Shown: piece by piece, positions 1-8,751 of the stretch | Layout: every line of letters begins with the position of its first letter | Numbering within the stretch: the stretch's first letter is position 1 | From: Listeria cossartiae subsp. cossartiae | Lineage (GTDB): Bacteria; Bacillota; Bacilli; Lactobacillales; Listeriaceae | Direction: 5' to 3' | Length of the DNA stretch: 64,000 nt | Assembly (NCBI RefSeq): GCF_014224155.1 | Contig: NZ_JAASUI010000004.1 | Location: 62,001-126,000, forward strand | Notes under the pieces: generated by a model | Database searches by the model: none | What the model saw: only the letters and a program-made list of their open reading frames with translations | Told to the model about the DNA's origin: nothing | Translations under genes and position numbers: made by a program

Positions 1-419
1 GAAGTCGTATTCGTCCATTTATAATATTTCTTTGTAAATAATTCTTCGTTCGAATGTCCAGCAATTAAAATCATTTCTTTATTGTGGGTTTCATTCAGTA
101 ATTCCCTTGCACGCTCCAAATCGGTTGTTTGATACTTCTGCCAAATAACCAAATTAAGTTCCGGCGTCGTTTTCCAAGTATACCCTTCTGCCGGCATAAA
201 TGGCTTCTCGCCGCTCATACCAATCCGGTACCAGTCGAGCGCCATCTTATGCCATTCATGCAAATGCACTAAAACATCGCGTATATTCTTATCCCTGTCC
301 TCAAACGGAAACGCCATCTGCTGCGATTCTTTAGGAATAGAATCAATTAAATCATTCAACTGTTGATACTTTTCCGCACTTTGTTGCAACAATTCCGCTT
401 TATTCTTTGGTCTAGCCAT
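1..419 (-). CDS. ClbS/DfsB family four-helix protein (3' end outside window)
   Basis: An open frame runs from an ATG at 419 to the window edge with no stop, so the C-terminus is missing. The visible ~139 residues begin MARPKNKAELLQQSAEKYQQ and contain VLVHLHEWHKMALDWY, followed by YTWKTTPELN. This helical pattern is typical of the ClbS/DfsB (DUF1706) family, which is related to the DinB/YfiT fold. Some members protect against genotoxins, but most have no known role and I infer none here. A good Shine-Dalgarno (AGAAAGGGG) lies upstream of the ATG. The gene is divergent from the YxeA-like gene at 544. Confidence 0.8.
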   Translation of the reverse strand, partial: MARPKNKAELLQQSAEKYQQLNDLIDSIPKESQQMAFPFEDRDKNIRDVLVHLHEWHKMALDWYRIGMSGEKPFMPAEGYTWKTTPELNLVIWQKYQTTDLERARELLNETHNKEMILIAGHSNEELFTKKYYKWTNTT

Positions 420-543
420 ATAAACATGACCCCTTTCTAACAAATATGTAAGTTTAAATACGTATTTCGTCGCCTTGCACGAGGGATTAAAACGCCATTT
501 GCCTATAAAATGGAAGATATCACTCAGCAAAGGAAGGATGAAC

Positions 544-885
544 ATGAAAAAAATCGTTATTATTATTATGAGCTTAGTAATACTTATCGGGATCGGATTC
601 GGAGCATATTACTTTAAAAACGCCAACCGCCTAGGAGCAGATGTTTCCTATGTTAAAATTACAAAAGACGGTGAAATGGGCAAAAAAGTAAGCTTCAACT
701 ATTCCTATACACTTCCAGCATATGATGAAACTGGCAAAGAAACAGAAGTGACTCTTTCTGCAGACAAAAACTTACGCAAAGGCGCCTATTTGAAAATCTA
801 CAGCAAAAAGGACAAAGGCGTAACGTCATTTGAAGAAGTCGCAGAAAAAGAAGTCCCAACTAAAGCAGCTGAAAAACTGAAATAG
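544..885 (+). CDS. YxeA family (DUF1093) small exported/anchored protein
   Basis: This 113-residue protein has a short basic N-terminus and one hydrophobic segment (about residues 3-23, KKIVIIIMSLVILIGIGFGA), then a small beta-rich domain with YVKITKDG and the terminal KVPTK-like segment of YxeA/DUF1093 proteins. It is probably membrane-anchored or secreted. The open frame extends upstream, but AGGAAGG at 531-537 sits six bases before the ATG at 544, so that start is preferred over 538 or earlier codons. The function of the family is not established. It is followed directly by a rho-independent terminator. Confidence 0.75.
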   Translation: MKKIVIIIMSLVILIGIGFGAYYFKNANRLGADVSYVKITKDGEMGKKVSFNYSYTLPAYDETGKETEVTLSADKNLRKGAYLKIYSKKDKGVTSFEEVAEKEVPTKAAEKLK

Positions 886-890
886 TAACG

Positions 891-918
891 AAATCTCCTC
901 CTTGTGAGGGGATTTTTT
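891..918 (+). terminator. Terminator after the YxeA-like gene
   Basis: AAATCTCCTC, a short CTTG loop and GAGGGGATTTTTT form a hairpin with a T-run just after the stop codon. It also overlaps the end of the convergent gene at 917. Confidence 0.75.
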
Positions 919-1300
919 ATATCGAAATGTATACCTCTATTTTCCCATTTGTATGATACCATTCAAAATCCGTTCTATATGCGCGCTTTAATTCACTGTC
1001 CCGCTCCCAAATCTCCTGCCAAGCTTCCTCAACACCTTTATGATTGGCATTATCTACAGAAAACACCAAATACGCTCCTGCCTCGATTATTGCGCTATTC
1101 TCTTCATCCCAACCTTGCGTTCCGACCAACAAATCGTAATCGCCTTTATAATCACTTGCATAATTGCTATACACCGCAAAAATATCCCCAGCAGGCTTCT
1201 CTACCATCACTTCACCCCAAAGCTCTGCAATCGGACTAAAATTTTCATTATTTGCACGTATCTTTTTCCCAAAAATTTCTTTATTCTCTTGTAAAATCAT
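917..1300 (-). CDS. GyrI-like / bacterial effector-binding domain protein
   Basis: This 127-residue protein is predicted to be a free-standing effector-binding domain of the GyrI/AraC-C-terminal (Cass2-type) fold. Supporting motifs are IAELWGEVM near the N-terminus, IFAVYSNYASDYKGDYDLLVGT in the middle, and a C-terminal DFEWYHTNGKIEVYISI, the usual ending of this family (E...Y..D...VEIYI). Such proteins bind small hydrophobic or cationic ligands and often lie beside regulators. A strong Shine-Dalgarno (AAAGGAGGCGG) precedes the ATG at 1300. It lies downstream of the WYL regulator gene, with a palindrome between them (1342-1357). The ligand is unknown. Confidence 0.75.
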   Translation of the reverse strand: MILQENKEIFGKKIRANNENFSPIAELWGEVMVEKPAGDIFAVYSNYASDYKGDYDLLVGTQGWDEENSAIIEAGAYLVFSVDNANHKGVEEAWQEIWERDSELKRAYRTDFEWYHTNGKIEVYISI

Positions 1301-1323
1301 CTTTTGCCGCCTCCTTTAAAATC

Positions 1324-1357
1324 ATTATAGCGAACAAAACCTGACAACTATCTGTCA
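1324..1357 (-). promoter_or_regulatory. Palindromic operator candidate and -10 box upstream of the effector-binding gene
   Basis: TGACAACTATCTGTCA (1342-1357) is an inverted repeat with TGACA/TGTCA half-sites. It overlaps the stop codon of the WYL regulator gene, and a TATAAT lies downstream on the minus strand (1324-1329). Both TTGACA and TTGTCA are present, but their spacing to TATAAT (23 and 12 bp) is not canonical. It could be the binding site of the adjacent regulator; this is inference. Confidence 0.4.
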
Positions 1358-2251
1358 ACAATTCAAATTAAAATAAAGTTTTTCCACTTCCGCTTTATAT
1401 TCTTTTTGAAGCGATGCCGGCTCTAAAATTCTCACAGCACTACCAAACATCAGTAAAAATGGAATTATTTGCCGCTCTAAATCATAGAGAAAAGTCACAC
1501 GTACATAGTCTTCCCCTGTTTCCATTTCTTCCCACAAAAAATAATCCAACAATTTCCCGAGCTGATTTTTCGGGAATTCCAAAACGATTCTTTCCATTTC
1601 TCCGGGCTGATACTTGATTTCCGCTATTTCCATAATTGCCTTATCCATTTCTTTCAAAGCGGTTATCCGAGTTAATTTAAAATGACGTACCGCTGCTCTT
1701 TTATGGCAATAAGCTTCTAAATACCAACTACCATCCATTAAGTTTAGCTTCTGCGGTGAAATTTCGCGCTCCGTTTCTGTACCACTCATGGCGATATAAC
1801 TAATTTTCAGTTGTTTATTAGTTGTAAATGCTTTTTGAATGTAGGCAATTTTCCGCTTCACTTCTGCTTCAATTTGGCGGCGATGTTGTGTCGCGGAATC
1901 AAAGAAAATATGATTGCTTGCCGGCTTATCCGTTTGCAACAAGGTGATTTTCTCTCGCAGCGTTTCTTGGCTATCATTCAACATAAACTCCGACCGCGCC
2001 TCTAACGCTTCCAACAAAATCTGTTTTTCTGCCTCCGAAAAAGTAAATGTCGCTAATTTATACGTATCAAGCATCGTGAATCCGCCATTTTTGCCCGGCA
2101 AAGAAACGACTGGAAATCCCGCGTACAAAAGTGTCTCCATATCACGGTAAATCGTCCGCGTGCTTACTTCAAATTTTTCAGCCAGCTCACTTGCCAGCAC
2201 TTTTCGTTCCAAAATCATAACCAATATCGCTAAAATCCGCTCTAATTTCAT
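1355..2251 (-). CDS. HTH_11/WYL-domain (YafY-type, DeoR-like) transcriptional regulator
   Basis: The N-terminal winged helix is clear: MKLERILAILVMILERKVLA, then LAEKFEVSTRTIYRDMETL, the signature of HTH_11 DeoR/YafY regulators. A mid-protein WYL domain follows (ISPQKLNLMDGSWYLEAYCH, VRHFKLTRI, about residues 165-210) and then the WCX C-terminal extension. The length (298 aa) is normal. The frame allows a TTG start at 2257, but GCGGGG lies eight bases before the ATG at 2251, which I prefer. WYL domains sense ligands. Its likely targets are itself and the neighbouring effector-binding gene. Confidence 0.85.
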   Translation of the reverse strand: MKLERILAILVMILERKVLASELAEKFEVSTRTIYRDMETLLYAGFPVVSLPGKNGGFTMLDTYKLATFTFSEAEKQILLEALEARSEFMLNDSQETLREKITLLQTDKPASNHIFFDSATQHRRQIEAEVKRKIAYIQKAFTTNKQLKISYIAMSGTETEREISPQKLNLMDGSWYLEAYCHKRAAVRHFKLTRITALKEMDKAIMEIAEIKYQPGEMERIVLEFPKNQLGKLLDYFLWEEMETGEDYVRVTFLYDLERQIIPFLLMFGSAVRILEPASLQKEYKAEVEKLYFNLNC

Positions 2252-2269
2252 CCCCAAATCCCCGCTTTC

Positions 2270-2839
2270 TTATCGATCAAAAACCCATGCATATGTAATG
2301 GATAAAGTTTCCCGCATCATTTTCTTATATTTACCGGCTGATTGTGTTTTCGCTGGAAGCCCTGACGCATCAACACCTTGGCGCTTCGCCAACATTAAAG
2401 CGCGGTACATATGATAATCACTCGTTACAATCACCGTTTTCCCTAAATTAAATTTCTCTTTACTATATTTAAGGTTTTCTTCCGTTCTTCTTGATTTATC
2501 TTCCACATTAATCCGGCTTCTAGCAATTCCTTGATTAACTAAATATTCTTCCATAACCGATGCTTCCGAGGCACTTTCATCCTCACCTTGACCTCCGCTA
2601 ACAATGACTTTTAACGTAGGATTTTCGTTTAAATAAGCCACAGCCGTATCCAATCTTTCCTTTAATACTGACGAAGGTTCTGCCGGATCCCCGTTCACTC
2701 GCGCACCTAAAATCAGCACCGTATTCGCATTTTCACTTGGTTTTGCCCTTGACCCACTAAACATAAATGCCGCTACAATTAACAAATATATAAATCCAAT
2801 TGCGATTAAAATAACAAAAATTTTTCTAAGGCGTATCAT
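2270..2839 (-). CDS. YdcF/SanA-like DUF218 membrane protein
   Basis: This 189-residue protein has one N-terminal transmembrane helix (about residues 7-28) followed by an extracytoplasmic DUF218 domain. Diagnostic motifs are VLILGARVNGD, RLDTAVAYLNENPTLKVIVSGGQG, EASVMEEYLVNQGI, I..EDKSRRTEENL and VIVTSDYHMYRA. DUF218 proteins (SanA, ElyC, YdcF) are linked to envelope integrity and peptidoglycan or lipid-carrier metabolism, but the chemistry is unproven. GAGAGGA precedes the ATG. It lies 18 bp upstream of the WYL regulator gene and is probably co-transcribed with it. Confidence 0.82.
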   Translation of the reverse strand: MIRLRKIFVILIAIGFIYLLIVAAFMFSGSRAKPSENANTVLILGARVNGDPAEPSSVLKERLDTAVAYLNENPTLKVIVSGGQGEDESASEASVMEEYLVNQGIARSRINVEDKSRRTEENLKYSKEKFNLGKTVIVTSDYHMYRALMLAKRQGVDASGLPAKTQSAGKYKKMMRETLSITYAWVFDR

Positions 2840-2928
2840 CTAGCTCGTCCTCTCTTTCGTTCTTTAATTATAGTTTAGCAGAAGATTGTAAATAAAAGAG
2901 AAAGAAAAGGTCAATTTAAGGGAAAATA

Positions 2929-2960
2929 GAAAAAACACCCCAAAAACAGTTTTAGGATGT
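2929..2960 (-). terminator. Terminator after the 42-aa ORF
   Basis: On the minus strand, immediately after the stop codon, ACATCC pairs with GGGTGT (TAAAAC/GTTTTTG can extend the stem inside) and a T6 run follows. Confidence 0.7.
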
Positions 2961-3089
2961 TCATCGTTTAGCAGTTAATTCCATGGTATTTATTTGATTA
3001 CTAACTTCAGTATTTTGATTTTCAAAGTATGCTCTTAATAAGTTGTCTTTTTCTTTTTGAACGTTTTTTACAAATTCTTCTGTACTCAT
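2961..3089 (-). CDS. Small hypothetical protein, 42 aa
   Basis: A short frame starts at an ATG (3087-3089) behind a strong Shine-Dalgarno (TAGGGAGG, seven bases before the start) and ends at TGA directly before a hairpin-T-run terminator. The product is charged and helical: MSTEEFVKNVQKEKDNLLRA, then YFENQNTEVSNQIN, ending MELTAKR. It has no signal peptide or transmembrane segment. A good ribosome site plus an adjacent terminator argues for a real gene. I do not recognise a family. Confidence 0.6.
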   Translation of the reverse strand: MSTEEFVKNVQKEKDNLLRAYFENQNTEVSNQINTMELTAKR

Positions 3090-3208
3090 TGATAGCCTCC
3101 CTATAATGTCACTTTGTTTATTTTCATCGTTAACCTTGGAGTTAAATATTACTAATAAAAAAAGCTACAAACAGCATCATACAGCCATTCATAACTTTTT
3201 TCATTATA

Positions 3209-3575
3209 TGGAGATGGTGGGAGTCGAACCCACGTCCAGAAATATCGGCACTTAAATATCTACGAGCGTAGTCACCGTATTAGCATTTCGCATAAACATC
3301 GGCCCGGTAACAGGCTTCCATTCAGCTAGTCTGATTAAGCTCTTCTATTTAACCTCAGACGGAGATTAACTAGTGTAGCCCACTTAGAGTGAGACCCTTA
3401 CCGTAGCACATGGGCGATGCACGGAGGATCAGCTATGCTACTGCTTATTAGGCAGCGAAAGCTAGGTTTTGTTTTTCTTTGCCAGTTATTATTGGCTTTG
3501 ACGTTGATAACGAGGACGATCCCCCCGACTCGCAACTCAAGCTCGAACTATCCCTGTCGAATCCGTAACATCCCC
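3209..3575 (-). ncRNA. ssrA: tmRNA (transfer-messenger RNA)
   Basis: The 5' end GGGGATGTTACGGATTCGAC (from 3575) pairs with the 3' end CATCTCC (3210-3216) to form the tRNA-like acceptor stem, and GGGTTCGACTCCC forms the T-arm. The CCA end is not encoded. The tag reading frame (3483 down to 3451) decodes to GKEKQNLAFAA followed by two TAA codons; with the charged alanine the tag is AGKEKQNLAFAA, which I recall as the Listeria tag. With SmpB (13522-13986) it rescues stalled ribosomes and marks the product for ClpXP (clpP is at 38246). In Bacillus ssrA follows smpB directly; here about 10 kb of accessory genes separates them. Confidence 0.97.
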
Positions 3576-3598
3576 AGAGTTAAAGTCTAACAGTAGAT

Positions 3599-3627
3599 AT
3601 TATACAGGAAAAAACGAGGCTTTACAA
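3599..3627 (-). promoter_or_regulatory. Sigma-A promoter of ssrA
   Basis: On the minus strand TTGTAA (3622-3627), a 17-bp spacer and a perfect TATAAT (3599-3604) lie just upstream of the mature tmRNA 5' end, implying a short leader that is processed away. Confidence 0.85.
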
Positions 3628-3631
3628 TCAG

Positions 3632-3682
3632 AAAAAACTTGTGACATAGCCAAATACGCAACTATTATTTAGCAAGTCACAA
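3632..3682 (-). terminator. Terminator after the internalin-like gene
   Basis: CTTGTGAC (3682-3675) pairs with GTCACAAG (3645-3638), with a second inner stem GCTAAATA/TATTTGGC. A T-run follows on the minus strand, so it closes the island operon before the ssrA promoter. Confidence 0.85.
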
Positions 3683-3690
3683 GTTTCCCA

Positions 3691-4752
3691 TTAATTAATC
3701 GTTATTTTTACCGAGTAACTCATAACTTCGCCTTCGTCTACATAAGGCTCTATGCCGTTAAAATCAATCCCAATGGTATATTCGCCTTTATCAAGGCTAC
3801 TTGTCGGTACGATAATTTGCTTCGTCACTTCGTCGTAATCCACTTTTGCTGAGTTATATACTTCTTGCTCATTTGAATCACGAATCCAAACTTCTTGAAA
3901 ACCACTAATTCGGCTTAAATCATCCAGTTGCGTATAAATTGGCAACGTAATATTTGTATCCTCACCAAAAACAACATTTTGATCCGGCAAAGTTCCAATT
4001 TGACCTAGTACGATTACTTTATCCACAATGGTTGGTGGCAACACATTTAAATAATTATAACTTAAATCCATACTTACCAAACTATCCAAATGAGTGAAAT
4101 CCGTCATTTCTGTTCTGAATTGATTCGTTTGGAAATTTACTTTCTGCAAATTTTTCAAGTTGGTAAAATCTGGAATGTCTTCTGAAGCGAGTCCACAACT
4201 GCTCATCAACAAGGTTTCTAACTTAGGAATATTAGAAAAATCTGGTAAGCCGCCAACGATGGTTCTATTATTAAAATCAAGATACGTTAATTCTGGGTAG
4301 TTTTGATAATCAGGTACTGTAATGTTTGCAGGTGGGATTTCGGATAATTGGCCCCATTCTGCCCTTAAAGTATCTAATTTAGGCAAGGTTGGTAAATCGG
4401 GAAAACCTGTAAACATGGTTTGCGTTGGATAAATCATGATGTTGTTTACATTAGTAAAGTAAGCATTTCCTAACATTTGCAAATCTTCGTCCGTTAGATA
4501 ATCGCTAAAATAGCCCAATCCTAAAGATGTCACGGCATCTACGTCATCTTGCGTGATTACGTCTGTCACATCTGTTTTATCAAAGTTCTCCACCATATCT
4601 TCTGCTAAATTTTCATCTGGAAAAACATCAATTATTCTAGCTGGTAATGGGTAAATATCTGTCACGTCCGCACTTACATCGATTGTTTTAAAAGAAATAA
4701 CGCCAACAATAATCATACTAATTACTAGAAATACTTTACATAGGTTTTTCAT
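3691..4752 (-). CDS. Secreted internalin-like leucine-rich-repeat protein
   Basis: This 353-residue protein has a Sec signal peptide (residues 1 to about 28, ending DVSADV). An internalin N-terminal cap follows (about 38-85: IDVFPDENLAEDMVENFDKT, VTQ-like DDVDAVTSLGL), then about five 22-residue LRRs such as FSNIPKLETLLMSSCGL and FTNLKNLQKVNFQTNQF (about 125-250). The C-terminus is an Ig-like inter-repeat domain. There is no LPXTG, GW or WxL anchor, so it should be secreted. GGAGGAG precedes the ATG. It is the last gene behind the two GH31 enzymes, 51 bp after the 6-glucosyltransferase gene. No host ligand can be inferred; a surface or polysaccharide role linked to alpha-glucan metabolism is possible. 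Confidence 0.88.
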   Translation of the reverse strand: MKNLCKVFLVISMIIVGVISFKTIDVSADVTDIYPLPARIIDVFPDENLAEDMVENFDKTDVTDVITQDDVDAVTSLGLGYFSDYLTDEDLQMLGNAYFTNVNNIMIYPTQTMFTGFPDLPTLPKLDTLRAEWGQLSEIPPANITVPDYQNYPELTYLDFNNRTIVGGLPDFSNIPKLETLLMSSCGLASEDIPDFTNLKNLQKVNFQTNQFRTEMTDFTHLDSLVSMDLSYNYLNVLPPTIVDKVIVLGQIGTLPDQNVVFGEDTNITLPIYTQLDDLSRISGFQEVWIRDSNEQEVYNSAKVDYDEVTKQIIVPTSSLDKGEYTIGIDFNGIEPYVDEGEVMSYSVKITIN

Positions 4753-4775
4753 TAGCTCTCCTCCTTCAAATAAAG

Positions 4776-4795
4776 AGCGGGAAAGTTTTCCCGCC
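4776..4795 (-). terminator. Intercistronic hairpin between the GH31 and internalin genes
   Basis: GGCGGGAAA-ACT-TTTCCCGC on the minus strand is followed by TCTTTATTTG, a leaky terminator or processing hairpin just before the internalin ribosome site. It may lower internalin expression relative to the enzymes. Confidence 0.5.
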
Positions 4796-4803
4796 CAGTT
4801 TCA

Positions 4804-7800
4804 TTATTGCGCAGATGGCATAACCCGCACATTATCCATATGAATACTTGTTCCACCTGGAGAATCCATTTGGAAACTTGTATTTATATTGCCAGTTGTG
4901 ACTTTAACATCTTTAATCGTTACATAATGCCAAACATTATCCGCCACCAAGTCAATTGTTTTCCCGTCGCTACCATCAAAATTATTGACAGTCATTTGCG
5001 CTTTGGCTGCGTCGTCTTCACTTACTTTGACCCATGCTTCGACGTCATAATTAGCGTTATTCGTTGGAACAGCTATTTGTTGCGATAAAGTTTGTTTATA
5101 CGCCCCTGGTAAATAGAAATAAGCGCTCTGTTTACCAAATGCTGGTGATTCTGGAGGATTTACACCTGAGCCACTATCAATGCCATAAGCCTTGTCCTGA
5201 CCGTCTGGATGCGACTCTATCCAATTTGTTGTTGCTGCAGCGTCACGTTCAAATCCACCATTATCAAGTAAATTCACTTCTGATTGAACAGGAGAATTAA
5301 TCGGTTCAGCGGAAACTAGAATTCTATCCATATTAATATTCCCCGTCGATTCTCCGTCCAGTAAGAATGTAATTTTATTCGTACCTGCTTTTAATTTCAC
5401 TGCTGTTTCTGTATCTGACCAGATATTCCAGTTTTCGCCTTTAGAAGGGAATGTTACGCGCGAGTTGTAATCGCCATTTGTGTATAAATCAAGCGTTTGC
5501 GGCATACCAGTTCCGTTAGCCGTACGTGTATTTAACACATATTCACCGTCTGCCGGTACATCTATTTCAAATTTGATTTCATCTCCTGCTGTTCCAAATC
5601 CGCCGACAAAACCTTCTCCACTATAAAACCAGTGATCATTTGCTACTTTTAAAGTGCCTGCGAGACTTGCTTCTTCGGCTTCCACTTTTGCTACAGTTGG
5701 CGTAAAACCAGTGGTAACCTTATCTAGTGAAACTTGATCCGCTTTGTCACCAGCATCTGTCACTACTTTATACGAAATACTATTTTTTCCAGCTGAAAGA
5801 GGTAATGTTTCGGATGCAACTGTCCATTCTGTCGCTGGTTTCAATGTAGTTTGTTTCACATATTCTCCGTTGACGAAAATACTTAGGGCTTGGTCCTCAC
5901 TAGATGCATTTTTATACGTTAAATCAACGTTATAGTCGCCAGAGTCTTTGACGTTTGCATAAATAGTTGTTCCCGCGCCATCTGTATCATAGCCATCTAC
6001 ATACGTTTTTTCTGTGACTGGTTTATCAGCAACCGTCGCTGCAAAACTAGAGCCATTTTCCATTTCGTATGTGCCGGATTGGTCAACTTTTATCGAACCA
6101 GATGTTTTAATAACCGTGTCTTCGCTTGCTTGAGCAGGTACTTTGACATAAGTTACTGCTCCGTATATATCGCTTCCGACTGCATACCCGCCGCCATCTG
6201 CATTTTCGAGTGCGGATAAATCGTCGTATACTTTACTGTCCGTGCCATTTACTTGCACATTTTCAGCAGCATTTCCATGAAGTTTGACAATGTAGTTTTC
6301 TGTATCTGCTTCAAAACTGCCTTCTTTTGCACCAATGGTAAACGTAGTAGCGTCGGCTGTATTAGAAGTGGTCATCTTTTGTTTTAAATAGGTATCTTTT
6401 TCGTAATCAAAAGATTTCCCGTCATCGTCATAATGTGTAAAGGAAGTATCTTTTTCTGATGCAAAAGTGTCCAAGTAAACTGTTTTAACTGCGGATTCGC
6501 CAACATAATTTTGCGGTTGTTGCATTGGTATAATCGCGCCTTGCTTAACAAACATCGGTACGTCCGTCCAGTCTTCATCATTTACTTCATAATTAATGGT
6601 TTGGTTGCCATCATAAACATCGCCGCGATTATAATCAATCCACGTTCCAGCAGGTAAATAAATATCTCGCGAACCTGCTCCTTCTTCTAAAACTGGCGCT
6701 GCTAAAATCGCATCCCCAAACATCCATTCATCCGTCAAATTCACTACATTTTCATCGGTAGGATTATCAAAAGTAAGCGGCTGAACGAGACCAACGCCAG
6801 AATCATAAGCTTGGCGTTCATAGGCGTACATGTATGGAATCATCGAATAGCGCCAAGTCATCGCACTTTTAGCAATCTCTTCTGCCGTCCCACCGTAATA
6901 CCAAGGTTGCCGTTGTTGGTTGTCATTCCCATGGGTACGGAAAACGGGAACAAGGGAGCTAAATTCCATCCAGCGGCTATATAGTTCCGGATCAGGATTT
7001 AAAACTTGTCCAGAATTCGCATTAAAGCCACCTGTATCCATTCCCCATTTTGTTTGGCCAAGGTTGATAGTGGACAGCATCGTACTAGGTTGTTCTTGCA
7101 TCCCATTGGCCCAGTCGATTACTTCCCCTTTTTTCCATTGTACGCCAATATCCCCGGACCAAATCGAGGTAGAATAACGTTGTGCTCCTGGATAATAAGT
7201 TCTTCCAGTTTGCCAAACACGTTCATTCGTATATTCTCTTTGCCCTTCGTACATTGCTTCTGATGTGAAGCCAGTCGTGAAATTCCCAAACCAATAATCT
7301 GCACCATTTGAGGATACTTTGTCAGTTTCATCATTCCACCAACCAACGATTCCTTTATCTAGTGCATCTTCCGAATGGGACCACCACCAATTGCGTTCAT
7401 CTGGATTATACGGATCAATACTTCTAACCATTACCGGGAAAGCATAATCTTCATAAGCTTCTTGCCCTGGATACCAGTAACCATTTGCTTCCGCGTCCTT
7501 GCCTTGTTGCGTTTCCGTCCCGTCTTGCAAAGTAGTTACCACACGCGGCTTCGTAATCCCAATCATTTTCACGCCTAGTGCATCCATATCACTTTTTAAC
7601 GTTGTATCTGCTGCTGACGGGAAATTGTCAGTATTCCAAGCAAATTCGCCGCAGTCCCCGCCGTACGTTGGATCGCCGTAAAATTTCCAATCATAATCAA
7701 ATGCGAAGGAATCAATTGGGATACCTTTTGCACGATACGTATCTATATTTTTTCTAAATTCCGCTTCATTTGTGCCCCATTCGAAATTAGAAAAACCTAG

Positions 7801-8739
7801 CGACCATTTTGGCATCATTGGTGTGTGCCCAGTTACATCCGCATACGAAGACATAATCGTTTCTGGCTCACCAGACATTAAATACATCTCCACATTTTCT
7901 TTCACATAACGGCGCCCTTCAACTACAGTATCGCCATAATAAAACTCCAATTTTTCTTCATCTGAAACGGAATACGGATATCCGCCATCACTATCTACTA
8001 GCAAACCATATCCCGCTGTCGACCACATAAACGGACCACCTGCATTACCTTGTTGCCCCGCTTGTGCTGTTTTGCTACTATCCGCCGCAGTGTTATCACG
8101 TTCCATCCCAAGATCCCCGTCGCTAAAACTAATACCATAAGCGCCGTAGACATGGTCAGAAGCGCCACGTTTAAACCGAACACCACCATCAAAAATCCCG
8201 CCATCAGCAGATTCAGACAATAACGTTTTACCGTCCTTGTCTTTGAAAGTCATTCGTGCTGGCTGTTTGGAAATTTCAAGCGTACATTCCTCCGTCGAAA
8301 TAATCATCGGATCAGCGTCCAAATCAATCGTTGCTCCAATCGCAGTAAAGGTTGCATTAGGATCAATCATCGGTGTTGATTCGCTATTTTCGATATTTCG
8401 AGGTCGCAAATTCACTTTAAGTAAATTATTTGCTAGTGGAGAAATTTCTAAATAATCGTCCTCTGCTTCGTTGCCATTATCAATTTTGAGCGTAACCACA
8501 TTATCTGTTACAGTCGCTTCAAGTACGTTACCAAGCCCTTCCTCCGCACTTAATTTCGCATATTCTTCTTTACTCAGTTGTTTCGCAGCTTCTGTATTTG
8601 CTTCTTTCTTCACTTCTTTTTTCTTCGTTTCTTCTGCTTTTACTTCCACTTGTAACGGCTGAGTTATACCTAAATTCAGCCAGACAAGCGGGATGACTGC
8701 TAAACTGACGCAAACTTGCTTCATACCTTTTTTCATCAT
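4804..8739 (-). CDS. Secreted GH31 enzyme with CBM35 modules, predicted 6-alpha-glucosyltransferase (cycloalternan pathway)
   Basis: This 1311-residue protein has a signal peptide (about 1-35), a GH31 N-terminal beta domain (about 70-300), and a GH31 barrel (about 305-650). The nucleophile is Asp470 in WWNDETD and the acid/base is Asp530 in WSGDIG. Distal beta domains follow, then CBM35-like modules (about 885-1015 and 1020-1145) and a C-terminal CBM4/9-like jelly roll (about 1155-1311, LLDNGGFERD). Size and architecture match bacterial 6-alpha-glucosyltransferases (CtsZ type), which extend maltooligosaccharides for conversion to cycloalternan. Pairing with the 1091-aa gene upstream supports this; plain alpha-glucosidase activity is the alternative. 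The second ATG (8736) has better spacing from GGGGCGAG. Confidence 0.85.
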   Translation of the reverse strand: MMKKGMKQVCVSLAVIPLVWLNLGITQPLQVEVKAEETKKKEVKKEANTEAAKQLSKEEYAKLSAEEGLGNVLEATVTDNVVTLKIDNGNEAEDDYLEISPLANNLLKVNLRPRNIENSESTPMIDPNATFTAIGATIDLDADPMIISTEECTLEISKQPARMTFKDKDGKTLLSESADGGIFDGGVRFKRGASDHVYGAYGISFSDGDLGMERDNTAADSSKTAQAGQQGNAGGPFMWSTAGYGLLVDSDGGYPYSVSDEEKLEFYYGDTVVEGRRYVKENVEMYLMSGEPETIMSSYADVTGHTPMMPKWSLGFSNFEWGTNEAEFRKNIDTYRAKGIPIDSFAFDYDWKFYGDPTYGGDCGEFAWNTDNFPSAADTTLKSDMDALGVKMIGITKPRVVTTLQDGTETQQGKDAEANGYWYPGQEAYEDYAFPVMVRSIDPYNPDERNWWWSHSEDALDKGIVGWWNDETDKVSSNGADYWFGNFTTGFTSEAMYEGQREYTNERVWQTGRTYYPGAQRYSTSIWSGDIGVQWKKGEVIDWANGMQEQPSTMLSTINLGQTKWGMDTGGFNANSGQVLNPDPELYSRWMEFSSLVPVFRTHGNDNQQRQPWYYGGTAEEIAKSAMTWRYSMIPYMYAYERQAYDSGVGLVQPLTFDNPTDENVVNLTDEWMFGDAILAAPVLEEGAGSRDIYLPAGTWIDYNRGDVYDGNQTINYEVNDEDWTDVPMFVKQGAIIPMQQPQNYVGESAVKTVYLDTFASEKDTSFTHYDDDGKSFDYEKDTYLKQKMTTSNTADATTFTIGAKEGSFEADTENYIVKLHGNAAENVQVNGTDSKVYDDLSALENADGGGYAVGSDIYGAVTYVKVPAQASEDTVIKTSGSIKVDQSGTYEMENGSSFAATVADKPVTEKTYVDGYDTDGAGTTIYANVKDSGDYNVDLTYKNASSEDQALSIFVNGEYVKQTTLKPATEWTVASETLPLSAGKNSISYKVVTDAGDKADQVSLDKVTTGFTPTVAKVEAEEASLAGTLKVANDHWFYSGEGFVGGFGTAGDEIKFEIDVPADGEYVLNTRTANGTGMPQTLDLYTNGDYNSRVTFPSKGENWNIWSDTETAVKLKAGTNKITFLLDGESTGNINMDRILVSAEPINSPVQSEVNLLDNGGFERDAAATTNWIESHPDGQDKAYGIDSGSGVNPPESPAFGKQSAYFYLPGAYKQTLSQQIAVPTNNANYDVEAWVKVSEDDAAKAQMTVNNFDGSDGKTIDLVADNVWHYVTIKDVKVTTGNINTSFQMDSPGGTSIHMDNVRVMPSAQ

Positions 8740-8751
8740 CTCGCCCCTTTT

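Noticed and set aside
904..1294. Plus-strand frames opposite the effector-binding gene
   Set aside because: The minus-strand frame has the family motifs and a strong ribosome site; the plus frames have neither.
6384..8662. Several frames antisense to the large GH31 gene
   Set aside because: They have no ribosome sites, give low-complexity or odd peptides, and the sense strand has full GH31 domain structure.
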